From Cyclobacteriaceae bacterium (GTDB taxonomy: Bacteria > Bacteroidota > Bacteroidia > Cytophagales > Cyclobacteriaceae), in the NCBI GenBank assembly GCA_023151255.1, contig JAKLJG010000003.1, positions 1-64,000 of the forward strand: a DNA stretch of 64,000 nucleotides, in the 5' to 3' direction. Below are positions 16,894 through 25,450 of this stretch, piece after piece; within the stretch, counting starts at the first letter, position 1, and the number at the start of each line of letters is the position of its first letter. The notes below the pieces were generated by a model. It was not told the origin of the DNA and made no database searches. It worked only from the letters and a program-made list of their open reading frames with translations. The translations under genes and the position numbers were made by a program.

Positions 16894-18834
16894 ATGCCCA
16901 TGGCTAATTATAACAATAATATTATTAAATACATTTTAATAATAAACAGCTTTCTGTGTGCAAAAATCATATGGGCGCAAAATCAAAATGAAATTCAGTT
17001 AGCAAACGAGTACTTATTAAAAGGAGAGAAATCCAAAGCGTTGGATATTTACCGGGATCTCGCTAAAAATGAGGTAAACGTCCCGTTCATTCATAATAAC
17101 TATATCAATCTGCTTATTGATGCGGGAGCTACTGAGGAAGCACAGAACTACCTGAAACGCATACTGCGTAAAGATCCGCAGAACTTACAATACCGAGCCG
17201 ATGTAGGTATCGTCTATGTTCGATCCGGTGACCTTACCAAGGCCGATAATGTTTTTAAAGAACTGATTGCTGAAAATAAAACGAATGTCTCCCGTATAAA
17301 AATGCTTTCGGATTACCTGGCTAGCCGATCGTTGGCGGAGTACGCCATTGTAGCACTCGTGGAAGGTCGGGATGCTCTTGGTAACCCGTATTTATTTTGC
17401 CTGGAACTGGCTTCACTATACCGTGTTAAAGGGCAAAAAGATAAAATGGTTCAGGAGTACCTGACCTACGTTATGCAGGGCTCGGCCAATACACAATATG
17501 TAAAAAACGTGATGCAGGTATTGCTTACCCAATCCGAGGAACTTGAAAGTCTTGAAAAAATTCTCTACGAACGAGTGCAGAAATACCCGGATATGGAAGT
17601 GTATTCGGACCTATTGGTTTGGGTTACAATGCAACAGAAGAATTTTTATGCTGCTTTTATTCAGGCCCGTGCATATGACAGGCGCAACAAAAAGTTTGGT
17701 GAAAAATGCTTGGAAGTGGCACGGGTCGCTCTCGATAATGAAGATTACAACAATGCGTTGATAGCATATACCTATGTAGCCAACGAGTATCCTGACGGAC
17801 CGTTTTATTTACAGGCCCGGTTAGGGCGCATCCGAACGCGCGAAGCGCGTATCCGCAATACATTTCCGGTACAACCTGATTCAGTCCAATCGTTGATTAG
17901 GGAGTATGAAAAATTTATAAGTGAAAATCCGGACAATGCCAATGCCCTTGAGGCTCAACGTAACGAAGCGTTGCTCTGGGCGTATTACCTTGATGATAAA
18001 GATAAAGCAGTACAACGGCTTACTCATTTAACAAACAACCCACGGGCATCACTACAGTTGAAATCAAGAGCAAAACTTGATTTGGGAGATATCTACTTAC
18101 TAAAAGGTGAACCATGGGAATCGGCTCTGTTATACTCACAAGTTGAAAAGTCACTAAAAGAAAATCCGCTGGGCTACGAAGCCAAACTTAAAAATGCCAA
18201 ACTCTCGTACTATAAAGGCGACTTTCGCTTGGCCCAGGAACACCTGGATATACTAAAAGAAGCAACCTCACGCGAGATAGCCAACGATGCCATGGAATTG
18301 AGTATGCGCATAAAAGAAAATATTGCGCTTGATTCGGCCGGGCTGGCTTTGCAGGCCTATGCGGTTGTTGAGTTGCTCTTATATCAGAATAAAACCGAAC
18401 AGGCACTGGAAGCGATAAAACAACTGAAAGAGGGCAAAACAAAAATTTCAAAAGAAGATGCTTTCTTAAATAACTTTTCATTTGACGCTACCACACCAGG
18501 CGATTCGGTTTGGGTGACATTTACCAATCACACTATTCTTGATGATGTGTACTGGCTTGAAGCAAACCTGCGCATGAAACGCGGAGAGTTTGACAAATCG
18601 CTCGCGTTGCTTCAAAGAATTTTGGATGACTATTCGGAGGATATCCTGGCAGACGATGCCTTTTTTATGCAAGCCGAGATTTACGATCGCCAACTAAGCA
18701 ATAAGGAAAAAGCCATCGAAATGTACCGGGAATTTCTGAACCGCTACCCGGGCAGTGTTTATGTAGCCGAAGCCCGCATGCGGTACCGGGTGCTGCGGGG
18801 GGATTTTACCAATCCGCAAATAATAAACCCATAA
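16894..18834 (+). CDS. secreted tetratricopeptide-repeat protein
   Basis: 646 residues. The N-terminus YILIINSFLCAKIIWAQ is a signal peptide cleaved after WAQ. The rest is helical TPR-type repeat sequence (EYLLKGEKSKALDIYRDLA, RSGDLTKADNVFKELI, C-terminal KEKAIEMYREFLNRYPGSVYVAEARMRYR). It is probably a periplasmic or outer-membrane-associated scaffold. It begins at the edge of the candidate origin gap; an ATG three codons later (after MP) is an alternative start. Confidence 0.8.
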   Translation: MPMANYNNNIIKYILIINSFLCAKIIWAQNQNEIQLANEYLLKGEKSKALDIYRDLAKNEVNVPFIHNNYINLLIDAGATEEAQNYLKRILRKDPQNLQYRADVGIVYVRSGDLTKADNVFKELIAENKTNVSRIKMLSDYLASRSLAEYAIVALVEGRDALGNPYLFCLELASLYRVKGQKDKMVQEYLTYVMQGSANTQYVKNVMQVLLTQSEELESLEKILYERVQKYPDMEVYSDLLVWVTMQQKNFYAAFIQARAYDRRNKKFGEKCLEVARVALDNEDYNNALIAYTYVANEYPDGPFYLQARLGRIRTREARIRNTFPVQPDSVQSLIREYEKFISENPDNANALEAQRNEALLWAYYLDDKDKAVQRLTHLTNNPRASLQLKSRAKLDLGDIYLLKGEPWESALLYSQVEKSLKENPLGYEAKLKNAKLSYYKGDFRLAQEHLDILKEATSREIANDAMELSMRIKENIALDSAGLALQAYAVVELLLYQNKTEQALEAIKQLKEGKTKISKEDAFLNNFSFDATTPGDSVWVTFTNHTILDDVYWLEANLRMKRGEFDKSLALLQRILDDYSEDILADDAFFMQAEIYDRQLSNKEKAIEMYREFLNRYPGSVYVAEARMRYRVLRGDFTNPQIINP

Positions 18835-18901
18835 TTATATCGTCTACGGATTGAAAAAGTTTACCGAGTTGATTACCTTTCTTACCTAAATCAATGGTTT
18901 G

Positions 18902-20044
18902 ATGAGCCTGATAAAAAACTGTACTGCCTTTTTTTCGGTGGTTATACTAGTTTGCGCATGCGAACCCTTTGAAACAGGACCTTCAGTTACAAGCCTGGAG
19001 TTGCCCCGAACCCCCTTTCAATATAACGTTCCCGGAGCTTCTGATGACCTGGTAACCCTGGGCCGGGTATTATTTTATGACACCCGCCTTTCGGTGAACA
19101 ATGCCATTTCCTGCGCAAGTTGTCACAAACAGGTATTGGCATTCTCAGACAACGTTGCCTTTAGCCGGGGATTTCAAAACAAACTTACCTTGCGCAACTC
19201 CATGCCCATTCAAAACATTATATCCGATGTTTTTGCAGACAATGTGATTATTGAAGAGGACACCACACCTGTGGTACAACCCGATACTGTTTTTGGATAT
19301 TTGCCAGGAGTAGTACCCCCTCCTTCATTTTTCCGTACCGATACGCGACTTTTCTGGGACGGTCGCGAAGAATCACTTGAAAGTATGGTGACGCGCCCAA
19401 TTATGGATCACATTGAGATGGGCATGCACGATATGCCCACCCTGGCAAAAAAACTAGCCGCGATATCGGACTATAAGCAACTTTTTACTAAGGCCTTTCC
19501 TGATGAAGATAATATTTCCCCGGATAAAATTTCCCTCGGACTAAGCGCCTTCATATTAAGTATCCGCTCCAATAATTCAAAAGTAGACAGGGCATCTCGT
19601 GGCGAAGCCACGCTCAATGCCAGCGAAGAATTTGGCCAATTTCTGTTTACTCAAAAATTTGGTTGCGATGGCTGTCATGCACTTGGCGGATTTGCCAACA
19701 TCGGCCTCGATGCATCTTCGTCCGATCCTGGCCTCAGCGCGTTTACAGGCAATCCGAACGATGCAGGCAGATTTAAAATACCGGCCCTTCGCAACGTCCA
19801 GTTAACGGCACCGTATATGCACGATGGCCGGTTTAAAACACTCGGGCAAGTGCTTGATCACTACAGCAATGGCATAAAAAGTAATCCAACATTAGATGGT
19901 CTGTTGCGCACGGAAGATGGTCAACCCCTTCGTATGAACATGACTGCGGCAGAGAAGGTTGCGCTTATAAGTTTTTTAAATGCGCTTACAGACCACACCA
20001 TGATCACAGACCCGCGCTTTTCAAATCCGTTTAAACAATATTAA
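18902..20044 (+). CDS. di-haem cytochrome c peroxidase (CcpA/MauG family) lipoprotein
   Basis: 380 residues. The signal peptide ends in a lipobox (VILVCAC), so it is an envelope lipoprotein. Two CxxCH haem sites: CASCHK near residue 70 and CDGCHA near 255. Family segments LGRVLFYDTRLSVNNAISC, LFWDGREESLESM, IPALRNVQLTAPYMHDGR and DHYSNGI are present. Members reduce periplasmic hydrogen peroxide or, as MauG types, oxidise protein substrates. ATG 18902 is preferred over TTG 18899. It is followed 13 bp later by an outer-membrane-type hypothetical gene. Confidence 0.9.
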   Translation: MSLIKNCTAFFSVVILVCACEPFETGPSVTSLELPRTPFQYNVPGASDDLVTLGRVLFYDTRLSVNNAISCASCHKQVLAFSDNVAFSRGFQNKLTLRNSMPIQNIISDVFADNVIIEEDTTPVVQPDTVFGYLPGVVPPPSFFRTDTRLFWDGREESLESMVTRPIMDHIEMGMHDMPTLAKKLAAISDYKQLFTKAFPDEDNISPDKISLGLSAFILSIRSNNSKVDRASRGEATLNASEEFGQFLFTQKFGCDGCHALGGFANIGLDASSSDPGLSAFTGNPNDAGRFKIPALRNVQLTAPYMHDGRFKTLGQVLDHYSNGIKSNPTLDGLLRTEDGQPLRMNMTAAEKVALISFLNALTDHTMITDPRFSNPFKQY

Positions 20045-20057
20045 TTTTAATAAGGCA

Positions 20058-21353
20058 TTGCTCTATAAACTGATTGTCTTTTTAGCTTTCTCAGTTGCAG
20101 CAAACTCCCAATCGGTTTTTCTAAAAGGATACCTCATTGATAACACCGGTTACCGAACCGAGTGCTTTATACGGCCTGAAAACTGGCAATTGAATTCTTA
20201 CCTGAATTTCCGCCTTCACCTGTTGGATACACTCCATCAAAAGCCTGTAGTTGAATTACGCGAGTTCGCTATTTACGGAAAGGTAAAGAACATTCTTTCG
20301 AACGTGTATGTCGATCGCCCCGAAGATCGCCCGGAAAACTCAGAGTGGCTTGAACAAAAAGTCTTGCTGAATGTACTGGTTGAAGGTAAAAGCAGCCTGT
20401 ACTTTGCTCAGGTTGAAAATAAAGGGTATTTTTTTTGCCGGGAAGCAGCCGGTCTTATCATCCTGCTTTCGCCAATACCCGCAGTAACCGATACAACAGC
20501 AAAATCATTTCACCGACTTTTAAGAAGTCGGTTTAATTGCCAAGGCAATCCTGACAGTTATATCAGAACACTTAAGTACGAAAAGCCCATTCTGTCGGAA
20601 TACTTTATTGCCAATAACCGCTGCCTTGGTCTGGAGGCAATAACATACCCCGGCCTTAGTTCATTAGTATGGGTGGGCGAAGCACAACCTGTTCCTCAGC
20701 AGCCTGTTCAGGCCGTTGTGAAAAATGAACCCGCATTGGATAACCAGAAAAGCCCGCAACAGACCAACGTTCAATCAACAGATAAACACAAATGGCATTA
20801 CGTAAACGTTGAAATCAACCCGCTTATCAGGCAGGTATTAAATTTCAGCGATGAGCCCACACCCACCAATAATCCGTTTCAGTTGCAGTATGCAGTAAAC
20901 AATAAAACAACGGGTGTTGGATTTGCAGGGGCGTTTTCCTATGCCCGCCAAAAATTTTCAGACAACAGTAACGGAAATGATTTTGAAACAATAGCAAGGG
21001 ATTTTGTACTCAGGCTGGGCTATGAACACAAACAACAGGCTGGCGCCCGCTGGATATACCTGTATGGCTACGATCTGTTGCTGATAGGAGGCAAGGAGGA
21101 AACCACGTTAGACAATTTTGGAGGAGGTATAACGATAACCACCAAACGAAGTGGCTGGGGTATGGGCCCCCGGGGCGGTATTATGTTTCAGTTGGCCAGC
21201 CAGGTGTTTATTGGAACCGAAGTAAGCCTTTATTACTCCTCGGTAGTCCGTACCGAAGAATTTCCTGATACGCCTGAGACGAAGCAACGGACTCAAAAGA
21301 TTGAGGTAAATCTTCCGGTAGCCATTTTCCTTGGGCTTCGACTAGGTAATTAG
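20058..21353 (+). CDS. secreted hypothetical protein with outer-membrane barrel-like C-terminus
   Basis: 431 residues starting at TTG. The N-terminus LLYKLIVFLAFSVAANSQS is a signal peptide. A soluble first half (to about residue 215) is followed by a Pro/Gln linker, then a C-terminal half with alternating aromatic/hydrophobic strands (GVGFAGAFSYAR, FVLRLGYEHK, WGMGPRGGIMFQL, VNLPVAIFLGLRLGN), typical of porin-family small barrels. It is close behind the cytochrome c peroxidase and may be cotranscribed. Function unknown. It ends 1 bp from the convergent protease gene. Confidence 0.65.
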   Translation: MLYKLIVFLAFSVAANSQSVFLKGYLIDNTGYRTECFIRPENWQLNSYLNFRLHLLDTLHQKPVVELREFAIYGKVKNILSNVYVDRPEDRPENSEWLEQKVLLNVLVEGKSSLYFAQVENKGYFFCREAAGLIILLSPIPAVTDTTAKSFHRLLRSRFNCQGNPDSYIRTLKYEKPILSEYFIANNRCLGLEAITYPGLSSLVWVGEAQPVPQQPVQAVVKNEPALDNQKSPQQTNVQSTDKHKWHYVNVEINPLIRQVLNFSDEPTPTNNPFQLQYAVNNKTTGVGFAGAFSYARQKFSDNSNGNDFETIARDFVLRLGYEHKQQAGARWIYLYGYDLLLIGGKEETTLDNFGGGITITTKRSGWGMGPRGGIMFQLASQVFIGTEVSLYYSSVVRTEEFPDTPETKQRTQKIEVNLPVAIFLGLRLGN

Positions 21354-21354
21354 C

Positions 21355-22443
21355 CTAATGCCTGTCCTTCGCTTCGCGCACCATTAAAAACTCAGCAACA
21401 TTTTCGGTATCAAGCATCCCGATAAGAGTGCCGTTTCTCAAAACCGGGGCTGCCGATTTTTTGGCGTTACGCAGACTGACCCAGGCCTGCTCAAGGGGCA
21501 TGTCGGTGGCAAGTTCAATGAAGTTTTTATCCATGGCTTCGGCTACTGCATTATGTGCCTTTCCTTCGCGCAGGGCGCGGATGATCTGATCACGATTGAG
21601 CGTTCCTACAACCCGGCTATCATCAACTACCATGAAGTTTTTGTTTTGTGAAGACAAAAGTTTATCAGAACTAAATTCGATGGAATCATTAGGGTGAAGC
21701 ACCGGCACATCGCTCATCAGCGCATCGGTTACGGTAAAACCACCCAATAGCGATTTTGCTTCGGCAAATTGCGCCTCGGCTTGTGCACCAAGAAAAATAA
21801 ATACGCCAATAAAAATCAGAAATGGATTATAAAAAAAGCCAATGAACACAAACCCAACTGCCAGCAACTGACCCACCGAGGCGGCAACACGTGTAGCCAC
21901 ATGGCGTTCGAACTTAAACGACAACAGCGCCCGAAATACACGGCCGCCATCCATCGGAAAAGCCGGTATCATGTTGAATACCGCAAGCCAGATGTTTACC
22001 ACCATTAGCGAGATAAGAAAGTTTTGGTGATTTAACTTACTTAAATCCAGTTCGTCAATCAGGTTGGGATTTAGCTTCACTATCGGTAAGAGCAGTAGCG
22101 CAATAATGACGTTAACTGCCGGGCCGGCCAGCGCCACAACGAGCTCTTCTTTAGGTTTTTCAGGCATCGATTCAAGTTGGGCAAGCCCCCCTATTGGTAA
22201 CAAGGTGATGTTACGGGTTTTAATGTGATAACGTTTGGCCGCAAGGGCGTGTCCCAGTTCATGTGCCGTAACGCAGGCAAAGAGGGTAAGAATAAACAGC
22301 ACACTCCACAGGATGTCAACCGGGCTCATTCCCTGTTTTAGATTGATAAATACAATCCAGCCGATAAGAATAAGAAACGTCCAGTGTACAAAAATTTGTA
22401 TGCCAGCTACACGGCCGAGCGAAAGGGAATACTTCATATTCAT
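21355..22443 (-). CDS. site-2 protease family metalloprotease with CBS domains
   Basis: 362 residues. Membrane-embedded M50B peptidase: HELGH (zinc ligands) near residue 63 in TAHELGHALAAKRY and the third-ligand motif NMIPAFPMDGGRV near residue 158, both in hydrophobic segments. A C-terminal pair of CBS domains (from about 235) may sense adenine nucleotides. Such SpoIVFB-type proteases cut membrane-bound regulators. It is divergent from the amidohydrolase gene over a 126-bp gap and tail-to-tail with the preceding gene. Confidence 0.92.
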   Translation of the reverse strand: MNMKYSLSLGRVAGIQIFVHWTFLILIGWIVFINLKQGMSPVDILWSVLFILTLFACVTAHELGHALAAKRYHIKTRNITLLPIGGLAQLESMPEKPKEELVVALAGPAVNVIIALLLLPIVKLNPNLIDELDLSKLNHQNFLISLMVVNIWLAVFNMIPAFPMDGGRVFRALLSFKFERHVATRVAASVGQLLAVGFVFIGFFYNPFLIFIGVFIFLGAQAEAQFAEAKSLLGGFTVTDALMSDVPVLHPNDSIEFSSDKLLSSQNKNFMVVDDSRVVGTLNRDQIIRALREGKAHNAVAEAMDKNFIELATDMPLEQAWVSLRNAKKSAAPVLRNGTLIGMLDTENVAEFLMVREAKDRH

Positions 22444-22569
22444 CGCAGGCTTAATTTGGATAGAAGTCTAAACAGAATTTTAATTTACTAAAGAATAGAG
22501 TACCGACCGTGTAAATAAGCGTGATTATTTCGTTTCAGTTAGCTTAATTGTATTTTTTTAATAACTAAG

Positions 22570-23898
22570 ATGAAGCATAAGGCATTACTTACCATGTTCC
22601 TGCTTTTGGTAGGCATTTCTCAGGCACAAATCAAGGCCTTGGTGGGCGGAACGCTCATTGACGGGTATGGCGGTAAGCCATTGCAAAATTCAGTTATCAT
22701 CGTTGAAGGTGAGCGCATAAAAGCAGTCGGCCAAATCGGCTCAATAGAAATTCCTAAAAATGCCGAAGTTATTTCCACCGAAGGCATGAGTGTGTTGCCT
22801 GGTTTATGGGATATGCACGTGCACCTGATGATTAACGGACACAGTGATTATACTCACTGGGATAAAACCTACCTGAAGATAGCGAAAGATGTAATTATGC
22901 CATCGTCAGCACACCAGCTTTTGCTGGCCGGTGTTACCAGCGCACGCGATTTGGGCGCACCGCTTGAGGCAAGCATCACTGTACGCGATCGGATTAACAA
23001 AGGCGAGATTCCCGGCCCCACCATGTATATGAGCGGACCGTTTATCCAGCATGAACCCTATCCCGGTACGGCAGAATTTCGCTGGGGTGTAAAGGGAGAG
23101 GCTGATGCGCGAGCAAAAGTGCAACGTCTTGCAAAAGCAGGAGTGAATTGTATTAAACTCATTGATCAGGATGAGATGACGGAAGCCGAATACCTGGCTG
23201 TGGTGGATGAAGCACACAAGAATAAGTTGAAAGTAGTGGCGCACGCACACCGCCCCGATGAAATACGCAGAGGGTTAAAAGCAGGCGTGGATTGTTTTGA
23301 ACATACCGGTCTTGCTGCTGCGCCTGAATACCCGGCCGATATTATCGCCATGATTAAAGAGCGTACCGCTAAAATGAGTTTGGGCCCGTTGTTCTGGACG
23401 CCCACTGTTGAAGGACTTTATAATTATGAATATGTGCGCGACAACCCCGAACAACTCGATAACACCAGCTGGCATCTGGGTTTGCCCGATTCGGTTATTG
23501 CCGACATAAAACAGTCGATTAAATACCCGGGCCGGCTTTCTTACTTCGGATTGAACCCGTTGCGAAAACCAACACTCGAAACGAAGATTAAACAATTGAA
23601 AGAAGCCGGTGTGGTGTTGCTTATAGGCACCGATAGCGGTATACCCATGAAGTTTCACAGCCAAAGCACCTGGAACGAGTTGGATGTATGGGTAAACAAA
23701 TTCGGGTTCGACCCGATGTACACCATCCGTGCAGCAACCTACTGGCCGGCCGTAGCGATGGGCGTTGAAAGGGATTTCGGAACAATCAGCGAAGGAAAAT
23801 ATGCCGATATTATTGCGGTGAAGGGCGATGTGTTAAGGCATATCGCCTTGTTACAACGTGTAGATATGGTGATAAAAAAAGGAAAACGGTATAAATAG
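22570..23898 (+). CDS. secreted amidohydrolase
   Basis: 442 residues with a signal peptide (MKHKALLTMFLLLVGISQA). Amidohydrolase superfamily: the beta-sandwich start (GGTLIDGYGGKPLQNSVIIV), first metal site MHVHL, the GVTSARDLG segment, later metal His in HAHRPDE and FEHTG, and the catalytic Asp in GTDSGIP. It resembles imidazolonepropionase/prolidase-like exported hydrolases. It heads a plus-strand group of peptidases (M20, S9) 16 bp upstream of the next gene, suggesting peptide or amide catabolism. Confidence 0.88.
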   Translation: MKHKALLTMFLLLVGISQAQIKALVGGTLIDGYGGKPLQNSVIIVEGERIKAVGQIGSIEIPKNAEVISTEGMSVLPGLWDMHVHLMINGHSDYTHWDKTYLKIAKDVIMPSSAHQLLLAGVTSARDLGAPLEASITVRDRINKGEIPGPTMYMSGPFIQHEPYPGTAEFRWGVKGEADARAKVQRLAKAGVNCIKLIDQDEMTEAEYLAVVDEAHKNKLKVVAHAHRPDEIRRGLKAGVDCFEHTGLAAAPEYPADIIAMIKERTAKMSLGPLFWTPTVEGLYNYEYVRDNPEQLDNTSWHLGLPDSVIADIKQSIKYPGRLSYFGLNPLRKPTLETKIKQLKEAGVVLLIGTDSGIPMKFHSQSTWNELDVWVNKFGFDPMYTIRAATYWPAVAMGVERDFGTISEGKYADIIAVKGDVLRHIALLQRVDMVIKKGKRYK

Positions 23899-23914
23899 TG
23901 TAACCATCTATACA

Positions 23915-25360
23915 ATGATTAAAAAATTCTTTCTCTTTCTCCTTTTCGTGGTGCTCATTCTGGTTGGAATCGTGTTGTTTAACACCTTTCGTTTTCAACC
24001 CAATCAACAAGCGGTTGAGTCGGTGCCTGCACCTGAATTGACTGAAACATCTTTACAACATTTTCAACAAGCGCTTTCTTACAAGACGATTTCCTATGGC
24101 GACCCGTCATTATTTGACTCATCACAATTTATCGGCTTTCGCAAATTCCTTGAAGCAACCTATCCAAAAACCCATGAAGTACTTTCACGTGAAATTGTGG
24201 CCGGATACAGTTTGCTCTACAAGTGGGAGGGAAAAAATGCTGATCTGAAACCCGTTGTACTGATGGCCCATCAGGATGTGGTACCCATTGAAGAGGCCAC
24301 CAAATCCATGTGGACAGTCGATCCGTTTGCTGGCGTTATCAAGGATAATTTCATCTGGGGGCGTGGTACTACCGATGATAAAATCAATGTGATTGCCATT
24401 TTGGAAACGGTTGAGAAACTGGTCATTGAAAACTTTCAGCCCGAGCGTACAGTATATATTGTTTTTGGCCATGATGAAGAAATTGGGGGCAAGGGAGCTA
24501 CAACAATTGCTAAACTCTTAAAGGACAGAAACATCGCGGCCGAGTTTGTGCTTGATGAAGGCGGACTGATTACGGCCGAGAAAGTTCCGGGAATGACAAA
24601 GCCCATTGCTTTACTCGGCACAGCCGAAAAGGGATACCTTTCATTAAAATTGTCGGTTAGTCTTCCGGGCGGCCATTCGTCCATGCCCGAGAAAGAAACA
24701 GCCATTGATGTGTTGGCAAAAGGATTAAACACGCTTCGAGGCAAACCCTTCGAACCTGAGTTTTCCGAACCGATGCACGGCCTCATGCAAAGTCTCGGCC
24801 CCGAAATGCCGTTTGTGCAGCGCATGGCATTTGCCAATCCGTGGCTGTTTAAAAAACTGATATTGGGCACCTACTCGCAGAGCAACACAGGCGATGCCAT
24901 GATTCGCACCACCATGGTGCCTACCATTATCGAAGCCGGCATTAAAGACAACGTGGTACCCACGGTGGCAACAGCCGTTGTCAATTTCAGGTTGTTGCCG
25001 GGCCATACGTCTGACCAGGTAATCGAAGATGTGAAAAAGAAAATAGACGATGAACGCGTTAACGTTGCGCCATTGAATAAAAATGTTTCAGAGCCATCGC
25101 CCGTAACGCCTATTAATGGTTTTGGGTATCAGAAAATTGCCGGCACAATTAAAAAGAGTTATCCGCAGATAATTACTTCCCCATTCCTGGTCATTGGCGC
25201 AACGGATTCACGGCATTTTACGGAAGTGTCCTCTAACATCATCAAGTTCAGCCCCATGATTGACCCGATTGGGTTTCATGGTATTGATGAGCGCGTAAGC
25301 CTGGAGAGTTATAAAACAGCTTTATGGTTTTATGAGCAACTGCTGAGGGATTTACAGTGA
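23915..25360 (+). CDS. M20-family metallopeptidase, membrane-anchored
   Basis: 481 residues. An N-terminal membrane anchor (FFLFLLFVVLILVGIVLF) is followed by an M20/M25/M40 di-zinc hydrolase: MAHQDVVP (first His and the usual Asp), WGRGTTDDKIN, GHDEEIGGKGA with the catalytic-type Glu pair, and GATDSRHF. It is of the carboxypeptidase/PM20D1-like group that cleaves or makes N-acyl amino acids. It follows the amidohydrolase by 16 bp, probably an operon. A 12-bp parS-like core lies within the gene at 24183. Confidence 0.9.
   Translation: MIKKFFLFLLFVVLILVGIVLFNTFRFQPNQQAVESVPAPELTETSLQHFQQALSYKTISYGDPSLFDSSQFIGFRKFLEATYPKTHEVLSREIVAGYSLLYKWEGKNADLKPVVLMAHQDVVPIEEATKSMWTVDPFAGVIKDNFIWGRGTTDDKINVIAILETVEKLVIENFQPERTVYIVFGHDEEIGGKGATTIAKLLKDRNIAAEFVLDEGGLITAEKVPGMTKPIALLGTAEKGYLSLKLSVSLPGGHSSMPEKETAIDVLAKGLNTLRGKPFEPEFSEPMHGLMQSLGPEMPFVQRMAFANPWLFKKLILGTYSQSNTGDAMIRTTMVPTIIEAGIKDNVVPTVATAVVNFRLLPGHTSDQVIEDVKKKIDDERVNVAPLNKNVSEPSPVTPINGFGYQKIAGTIKKSYPQIITSPFLVIGATDSRHFTEVSSNIIKFSPMIDPIGFHGIDERVSLESYKTALWFYEQLLRDLQ
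24183..24194. promoter_or_regulatory. weak parS-like core inside M20 gene
   Basis: TTTCACGTGAAA, a 12-bp palindrome equal to the parS core but without the flanking G/C pair of the two sites near mnmG. It may be chance in coding sequence. Confidence 0.25.
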
Positions 25361-25370
25361 TCATAAATAC

Positions 25371-25413
25371 CTTCTGTGCTCTTTGTATGAAACTTCGTGG
25401 CCTCTTTGGTTTT
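25371..25413. repeat. degenerate TTTGTG-type intergenic repeat
   Basis: Between two genes, the run CTTCTGTGCTCTTTGTATG then AACTTCGTGGCCTCTTTGG repeats a C(T)TTyGTG unit about every 10 bases. Similar elements are, from memory, widespread between genes in Bacteroidota. No gene or hairpin is seen in it. Confidence 0.45.
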
Positions 25414-25450
25414 GGATTACAAGCTTTCATGAAATAAATCAACATTGATT

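Noticed and set aside
21880-22830. Other CACGTG cores (21888, 22815) as parS
   Set aside because: Flanking bases do not continue the palindrome in the parS pattern.
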